Below, piece after piece: positions 56,401-64,000 of a stretch of DNA of 64,000 nt (position 1 is the first letter of the stretch; each line of letters opens with the position of its first letter). Source of the DNA: Xiphias gladius. Its lineage: Eukaryota > Chordata > Actinopteri > Istiophoriformes > Xiphiidae. A program made the position numbers and the translations under genes. The notes under the pieces are model-generated. The model was given only the letters and a program-made list of their open reading frames with translations, made no database searches and was not told where the DNA came from. The stretch lies in the NCBI RefSeq assembly GCF_016859285.1, contig NC_053422.1:22333001-22397000 (forward strand), read 5' to 3'.

Positions 56401-58140
56401 GGGGACTTCCGGGTGCGGCTTTCAAAATAAAAGTCCTGTTATCAGCCGTATGTCGGAACATTTCAAACGTGAAAAGATACAGAAGGTCACAGTGAAAGAA
56501 ACGGAAGTGTTTTTCAAAAATACTCATGAAAATGACTTCGGTTTGAAGTATCGATACATCAGAGGCAGATATGACTACGGGGCGGGCCATGTTTCATGCA
56601 GATTTAAAAGAGGTTGGACAAACACTTGTTTTATGTCAAATGAAATTAAAATAAAAGTTGTAGCCGAGTTTTATGTGTTAATTTTTCGATGTCATAAAAT
56701 CCTTTTAAAAAATTAATAAAATGCCCATGCAAAGAAAAATATTGGACAAAGGCTGGTTTACCAATGGGTTTTCGATAATTTAGTTAACTACACATTTGCT
56801 ACAAATGTCAAGAATTTGCACCACTGAATGACAATTTGAACTAACGCAAGTCATAATTTATACATATATTGAGGCTGTGTCTTGGGGGGGGGCATATATT
56901 TTTTCCTTACAAAAATAATTTAAACATTCCTTTTTTTTTCAAGAACAGTTGTCGTCATTGAAGCTTCCACGTACAGTTTACTGTGTAATGTGTACTTAAT
57001 AACAACTTAGAGGAGACCTGGTACATGTGTAATGCACACAGGGTGTAGGGGCCAGTAGGGGCCACAGTTTGACCCAGGGTCCATTAACAGGTTAATCTGG
57101 CCATGGATTTGACAGGTGACAGCATAAAATTGGACAGAGCTGTACAGAGCTGGAAAAATAAACATTGTTTAAAAGACATCAATAAAAGCTGTTTAAACTC
57201 TACTAGAAAGATCTGAATTGAACCAAGAAGGATCCTTAAAATCAATGGAAAGCAGCTTATTTGACAAAATGTTGTGGTCAATGGTATCAAAGCCTTGGAC
57301 AAGTCTGAGAGAGCAGAACAATGTTTCTTTTAATCAAATGAATCAACAGTGTCAACTACAAAGGCAGTAGCAGCAGTTACAGCTCCAAAAAAACATTTAT
57401 TTCATTTATTAGCAGGCAATCCAACATCTGGACTGGTCTACTGGTTTACTGTCTGTTTGGAGAAGGCTGAGAGGACATTTCAACCTGCAATGACTGTCAT
57501 CACCTGTTGGTGAGAGCATGATGGCACAATGATACGTGCATCATATGGGAATCATAAAGACATATATATATATATATATATATACCCATCATAGTGTGAT
57601 ACCACTATGATGGGTGGTTTCTTGACCAAATGAGTAAAACTTTTAAAAGGGCAGAGGAAGCCCTGCTAAGACAACCTGAAATGTTCTTAAGATGAAAACT
57701 GGTGACATGACGGGAATGTAGTCAGTTCAAATCACAAGATGAGATCAGAAAACCTAAAACAGGAAAGAAAGATCCTTCAGATTGTAGTACAATGAGAGTA
57801 AATATTTATAACGACGATATAATTCATAGTATTAATAAAACTAATGCTTATAGATACAATACGTGTACATATGATAAAAAGGACTGTTTTCAAGCCTAAA
57901 CATTTCTCAACTAAATTTCTTTGCCTTATCTTTTCGCGAGAATTTAGGTGCACTTGCTTATTGTAACGGTGCGGTCCGGTAGAAGGGGGATTTACGTGTA
58001 GTCTTTCATCTGCCCACCCACACGAATAATACGGGTCTTGAAACATGCGCACCTAAAGCGGGGAGGGAGTTACCACAAGCGATTGGCTGAAATTTGTGGC
58101 AGTCATTTTGTAGAGCAAAACATACCCGCCCTGTGTCCCC
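56401..58140. other. intergenic spacer between phf6 and the MO25 gene
   Basis: Divergent intergenic DNA, mostly AT-rich. It contains a TA repeat at 57562-57584 that runs into a perfect hairpin at 57584-57615. The last 150 bases are GC-richer, with an ATTGG box at about 58084. No coding exon was recognised. Confidence 0.4.
57562..57615. repeat. (TA)n run joined to a 13-bp perfect hairpin
   Basis: A TA run ends in ACCCATCATAGTG (57584-57596), then a six-base loop TGATAC, then CACTATGATGGGT (57603-57615), the exact reverse complement of the first arm. Confidence 0.85.
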
Positions 58141-58491
58141 TGGATGAGGGGAGAATGTGAGTTTCAGCAGAAGAGAACAGGGAAATGAAGTTGTCAGACA
58201 GGCCAGCCCAGCGACTGTCTCTTTATAACTAGGCAGCTAGCAAGTTAGGTGACAGTCGGTTGAGAGTAGAGATATTTTCATCAAATATCTCAGCTATGAA
58301 GGTCGGCCGTTTGAGTAACTTGTAGCCACAATTAGTACACGCTAGATAGCTACAGCTTCAGATCTCAGATAACGTTACAGACATTTCAAAGTAACGTGAC
58401 AGTGGAAAAAGAAAGTGGAGACAACTTGCTAGCCTGCTAGCTACCCTTTAGCCACCGAGCCTCCTTCAGCTTCAAAACCAGATTTCATTCG
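58141..58491 (+). other. cab39l1: noncoding first exon of the MO25 gene (probable)
   Basis: GC-richer DNA with GCTAGC words (58225-58445), ending CATTCG before a strong GTGAGT donor at 58492. The acceptor CTTCAG at 59144 opens the exon that holds the start codon. The transcription start is not determined. Confidence 0.5.
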
Positions 58492-58531
58492 GTGAGTCTT
58501 GACAGCCTGAACTGAACATTTCAGCAGTGTC

Positions 58532-58532
<1 letters not shown>

Positions 58533-58615
<83 letters not shown>

Positions 58616-58641
58616 GTGTGTGTGTGTGTGTGTGTGTGTGT
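58533..58641. repeat. long (GT)n microsatellite
   Basis: About 109 bases of GT with one TTTGCG interruption, starting only 42 bases after the first-exon donor of the MO25 gene. It is the largest simple repeat in the window. Confidence 0.95.
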
Positions 58642-59175
58642 TTTCCACGGTGCTCGCTGTGTACATGCTGTCGTTGGTTTGCTTGTTTCTCTCTACAGCT
58701 AACTAGGTCACAAGCTAGCTGAAGTTTGCTGATGAACATCGCTGCAGCGTTGACATTTTTAACGTCTTATTGTCCCTGACATCCTTGCTTCGGTTAGAAA
58801 GTCAGCGTTCAATTTGGTCGGGTTAATGTTAACTTGACAAAACTAATGGACCGGTGCAAACATACAGTAGAAGTGTTACTTTAGCACCAATGTACCCGCA
58901 TTATCTTTGATAACTAACTAATGTAACGTTAGCAACGTTAGCTAACTGTGTGCGTTGTTATGGTCTTTAAAACTGTAACTCAGTAGTTTAAGTTTGAGTG
59001 TCGAGTTGATGTTAGTGTAACAAACCTAGCCTTGCTTTCTTCAGGTGAGAGCTTTTTCAGCCATTTCCTAATGCAAAGAGGTACAGGAAGTTGAAGTGCT
59101 TTAATTTCACATGATAGTTTGTTGAAACAGTTTTATTTCTTCAGAGATTTGGGCTTGGATTACCGTTCTTCAGTC

Positions 59176-61884
59176 ATGCCTTTTCCTTTTGGGAAGTCTC
59201 AGAAGAGTCCAGCTGAAATAGTGAGGAGTTTAAAGGAGAATGTGGCATACATGGAAAAGCTGGATGCTGGAGACACCAAAAAGTGTGAAAAGGTCAGCAA
59301 GTGTTTTTCCTCTGACTGTCTGATATTTCAAATTTGGCTGTTATTCTTAACACCAACTCATGGTCGTCGTCATCAACTGTTTTTCCACAATTAAGGTTGC
59401 AGAAGAGGTGTCAAAAAATCTGGCCTCACTGAAGGAGGTACTTTGTGGAACAGGTGACAAGGAGCCTCAGACTGAAGCAGTGGCTCAGCTTGCACAAGAG
59501 CTGTACAACACCAACCTGCTCATTGCGCTCATTGCAAACCTGCAGAGGATTGATTTTGAGGTGGGTAAAATGTACTTCTTTCTTCAATTACTTTATGTGT
59601 ATAAAAAGTATTGATTACTTTGCGCAGACACCAAATGGTCAGTGGGAGTGTGTACGCCTGATTTGAACATATTTGCCCAAAGCAAAAATCTCTTTGCATA
59701 TCATCATTAGCCAGTCAGCCATTCATCTGTCTGAGTGTTTGCTTTTTTTTTTTTTGACAGGGGAAGAAGGATGTGGTGCATTTGTTCAGCAATATTGTGA
59801 GACGTCAGATTGGAACTCGCACACCCACGGTAGAGTATATCTCTACACACCCAGAGATCCTCTTCATGCTTCTGAAAGGGTAAGTTCATCTTTTCAGGCT
59901 ATAGGAACTCAGTATATGTTACTAGGATATTAATATGAGTGCTTTGTTTGAATCAAAGGCAACTCTACCCTTAGAAGCCCCTAAACTGGTAAATATAATA
60001 AGTAAATCCTCCAAATAATTTTGTTGTTAAGTTACCATTTAAAAGTTTTGTAATAAAATCACTTTCCCTCAACATGCCTCATGATTTTCTGCATTACACA
60101 GTATGTGTTTCAACAACTCCCAGAGGAACGAGCATGAACTTGTTGCATTCACATGTGGGTTACACATGTAGATGAAGAGACTGATAGTTGAGTTGGTTTC
60201 ACCGCTCTAAAAAACTGAGTCATCCTGCTCAAAGAGCAATTTTGTCTAACAGCTGCACTGCATTATGATCCATTTAGGCTGCTGTATGTGGATCAAATGC
60301 TCTCATTGCAAATTGCCACTTCTGTGATGGATTTCTCCTGCAATGTTTTTGAACTTGATTCCAAAATTTTACATCTATAAAGAGGAACATTCTGTTGGAT
60401 TGTCAAAGACAGACATCAAAAGCTGACATTTAATGTTGATGTGTTAGATGATTTCTCTACCAATAAACTCCCATGTAGCTGCATGGCGAATTTTCATTTA
60501 ACCAGCTATCCTCAGGCATGGCAGAAATACCTCACCATGGAAAATAAGACCTAGAAATTACCAGAGCAAAAAATGAATGTAATGCCACATTAACAGTGTT
60601 AAAAGTCTTTAGCATGGATTTTCCCCTAAAATTATACTGATTTTCACCAGTTTTCACTTGTGTTACATCTACAGTATATGTTTTATAATTGGTCTGATGA
60701 GGCCTATGACTTAACCTGACCTGACACGTATTAACCCATACAGATATGAGAGTGCAGAAGTGGCTCTGAACTGTGGAATGATGCTGAGGGAGTGCCTGCG
60801 TCACGAGCCATTGGCACGGACGGTGCTCTTCTCTGAAGAGTTGTACTGCTTCTTCCGTTACGTGGAGCTCTCGACCTTCGACATTGCCTCAGACGCTTTT
60901 GCCTCATTCAAGGTACACTGACATATTATCTTTTTAATGGCAGCATCTTTATACTAACAGTTCTTGCCTAATACCTCGGTCTCCTCTGTTTCTTCTCAGG
61001 ATCTCCTTACAAGACACAAGATTATGTGTGCAGATTTCCTAGAGAACAATTATGACAGGGTGAGCTTTCTCCTGTTAATTTTGATCTTTAGTTGAAAGAA
61101 TGCTCTTACTGTTCCTAACATACTTTTAAATTTTCTGTCAGGTCTTTACAGAATACGAGAAGCTCTTGCATTCTGACAACTATGTCACCAAACGACAGTC
61201 TCTGAAGGTAATAGCTCCATTGCTCTGCCAAATCAAAATCACTGATGAATCTGTAGCACAAATCAAAGTTTAAGTCTAACTGACATTATTTAATCGTGTA
61301 CTGTTTTTCAGCTCCTTGGGGAACTTCTCTTGGATAGACACAACTTCACTGTCATGACAAAGTACATCAGTAGGGCAGAGAACTTGAAGCTGATGATGAA
61401 CTTGCTAAGAGACAACAGCCGAAACATCCAGTTTGAAGCTTTCCATGTCTTCAAGGTGTGCACATAAAACATGCATCATCAGTATGACAATTCACTGTTT
61501 TAAAATCCAAGTTGTATATTCAAGTTGTCAAATGCCACGTACAGTTTTTGGAAGAAAACTGCTAAATGCTGCTGACTTAAATTAGTAAAATACTGAGAGT
61601 TTTTAAGAGAGGGATGGACTGATACAGCCATTTGACCTCAGGATGAAACTTTTCAGATTGTCAGTTACCATCATCTCTCTCTCCTTTCCAAGGTATTTGT
61701 TGCAAACCCCAACAAGACTCAGCCTGTGCTGGATATACTGCTGAAGAACCAGACGAAACTCGTGGACTTCCTGAGTCACTTCCAGACAGACAGATCTGAG
61801 GACGAGCAGTTCTGTGATGAGAAGAACTATCTGGTTAAGCAGATCCGGGACCTTAAGAGGCCCACGGCACCGGAGGAAGCTTAA
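59176..61884 (+). CDS. cab39l1: calcium-binding protein 39-like (MO25) scaffold
   Basis: MO25 is a cytosolic helical-repeat (ARM-like) scaffold that binds the STRAD pseudokinase and locks LKB1 in its active state; it also activates STE20 kinases. There are nine coding exons: 59176-59292, 59396-59560, 59761-59879, 60744-60912, 61000-61059, 61142-61207, 61312-61455 and 61693-61884, the exon with the ATG being the second of the transcript. The total is 343 residues; human CAB39 has 341. The start [20 protein letters not shown] is that of CAB39 rather than CAB39[66 protein letters not shown] and [20 protein letters not shown] are near-identical to the family. The N-terminal segment ([18 protein letters not shown]) is more divergent. 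Its position next to phf6 suggests the extra fish paralogue (cab39l1), though cab39 itself cannot be ruled out. Only eight coding segments are listed because all coding sequence fits in them. Confidence 0.9.
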
Positions 61885-64000
61885 AAACCTGCTCCATCAG
61901 GTGGTAGATTTTAGAGTCAGTGGCTGGAGCTGCAGAGGTCTAAGTGAGAGTTTAAAAGATATGCTTCAATAAGATTTAATATTAACTACAAAATATAGGA
62001 AAACAGTAACGATTATTTCCTTCGCTTTCTGTTTTTGGCGTGAAAATGGAGGTGATTTCCATCCAGCAACTTGAGTGGGCCAAGAACTGTTATTTAAACC
62101 ATAGTGTTTCCTCTTTAGTGCTAATGGAATGCATTTAGTCCGTTCTTGTAATGTTGGACCTTAAACTGTTACCCTTCTACATAGATTGTCGCTGGCAGAG
62201 ACCTTAGAAGAAAAACCTCACCCCATTCACAGCCAACGTGAGCTTTGAGGTGTTCCTTCTTTTTTTTTTCAGAACCTTGTCTATATTTTAGAGATTGAAA
62301 AGCTGAGAAGTAAATATATTATTTTTTCTAATGTATCTTCATGGTAAACAGTTTAAAACATACAGTAACTCTTCTCTCTGAATATTTCTTAGCCTAACTA
62401 ATTGCATAGGTTTGGTTTATTGCCTTATTGTAAGCTTTGTTTGTAAAGTGACTTAAATGATCTTCAGAGATATAGCTTTGGCAGAGTCACATGTGGATCA
62501 TTTTGGCCAGGTCAGCACACAGTCATTTTAAATGATTCTTGTGTAGTTATAAGGCCTTTGGTCGCATGTGTGAGGTTACAAAGGTCTGAAATGATCCTGC
62601 AGTGCTGTACTTGCCAATGCATTAGCTGACACGGGAAGCGAAAATGAAAACCATAGAGAGGAATCAATTTATTGTGGTGTGATTTTTAGGCTGTGTTCAC
62701 CGAGGCTTACAGGACTGAAATAGAAACAAAGCATCAGATAATGCTGCAGGGTAGCAGCCATCCATTCACCGCTAACATGGACAGCCAGGATATACAAATT
62801 GATCTCACTTGGAGCAATGCCATTTCATCCTCACATAATGAGCACAGATAGCAATAATTCATTTGAAACAATGATTTAACAAATAATTAATTCAGCTGGT
62901 GTTCAACTACTTGATGTATGCCATCTTAGCCATTTTTCCATTACAGTGTAAGCACTGCATAACACAAGAAATAATATTGCAGTTTACATGTAGGCGTTGC
63001 ATAAGGATGCATCATACGTATGTTACACTGTAAATCTGTTACATTCATATCAGATGGTGATATGTTATTTAAAATTAGCTGATGTGTCAAAGAGACTTTA
63101 CACTAACTTTCACTGGGAGTGCTTTTTCCTGAATAATTCTACTGATTTTCTTTGACACTGCTACACTGGACTTGAGAATTGGGCAGACTGTAGGAAATGG
63201 ACAGTTTTATTTGACTGGAATATTTTACTAAAAATAATGAATTCACCTTAATCTGATATCTCCCATCCATACAGTTAGTTACTTTAACACCAAGACAGTA
63301 CATAAAGAAGAAGCTGGCGGATGCTGAAACACATACACACGATTTTAAATGGCATGTCCTTTTCTGACATTATAATAATACATTTTAATAGAATCCATTG
63401 TAACATAACTGTGATGCATCAGAAAGCACTGTCACAATAACAACATGCACTGTTAAAATAAGAATGAGTTTGTTTTTAGATGATGAGCACTGAATTCATT
63501 GACTTCCTCACATGCATCGCTGATTAGTTATACTTCTTAAAAAGACTTCTCTTGATATAATTGCCTTACTACTGCCATTGTCACTGAAATGGCATATTAG
63601 GGATTTAGGGTTTAGATGTGTTGTCTGTGCGCACAGTCTTTTAGTATATACCTCATGGGATTTGAATTAGCAAATGCTGCGTTCGCTTTTCTTTTCTTAC
63701 TAGACGAGATATTTTATTTGACATTTTAAAATACACAACAGTGGTTTGTATGCACTGCTTAACTTGAGCTATATATATATATATATATAAAATAATTTTT
63801 TCAAACTTGAACGGGGACTGCAACCTGGTTTTCACCATGGAAAACTAGATTTTTAAACTTAAATATTTCATTGGGTGGTGCCACACAAACGTTAATTCAT
63901 AATGAATTGCAGTGTGGTACCTTGTAATGAATGTTGCCTTATTTAAAGACATTTAATGGATCGTGATGATCATGTAAAATTTCACAACTCTCAATTTGTT
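61885..64000 (+). other. 3' UTR of the MO25 gene and downstream DNA
   Basis: About 2.1 kb of AT-rich noncoding DNA to the window end. I found no perfect AATAAA on the plus strand, only variants such as AGTAAA near 62310, so the true transcript end is unknown. A TA run lies at 63771-63789. No further gene was seen. Confidence 0.4.

Noticed and set aside
58472-58739. Cys-Val and Thr-His repeat ORFs on both strands
   Set aside because: They are translations of the GT/CA microsatellite and have no protein meaning.

Overview
This is vertebrate genomic DNA, almost certainly from a spiny-rayed (percomorph) teleost. Eight multi-exon protein genes with GT-AG introns can be rebuilt exon by exon, and their proteins match vertebrate families closely in length. 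Introns are short. The repeats are typical of fish: Tc1-like transposons, short MITEs, CA/GT microsatellites and A-tracts. There are no operons, CRISPR arrays or bacterial genes, and I saw no retroviral or other virus-like fossil.

Layout, left to right: pfdn6 (minus, 1321-3765) and mmgt1/emc5 (plus, 4151-6485) lie head to head across a 385-bp shared promoter. ints6l (minus, 10492-22156) has 18 coding exons. mospd1 (plus, 25620-28190) follows, then the PP2A-inhibitor gene of the FAM122/PABIR family (minus, 30938-35093), hprt1 (minus, 38546-44125) and phf6 (minus, 47122-53930). A CAB39/MO25 paralogue (plus, 59176-61884) closes the window.

MMGT1, INTS6L, MOSPD1, FAM122B, HPRT1 and PHF6 are neighbours on human Xq26, so most of the window is a conserved ancestral block. 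pfdn6 (human 6p21) and the MO25 gene (human 2q37/13q14 families) do not belong to that block in human. They are fish-side neighbours. The genes are unrelated housekeeping functions: chaperone, ER membrane insertase, RNA processing, ER contact sites, phosphatase control, purine salvage, chromatin and kinase scaffolding. They do not form a pathway.

The most unusual item is a compact promoter-like block (CCAAT boxes, GC box, short ORF, AATAAA) on the plus strand inside ints6l intron 2 at about 21.48-21.79 kb. Also notable are a recurring GCTAGC/AACGTTAGC word near most promoters, a Tc1 element that fills three quarters of one phf6 intron, two NAGNAG acceptors in pabir2, and several MITE copies.

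All gene models were made by eye from splice signals and remembered protein families. UTR limits are estimates.
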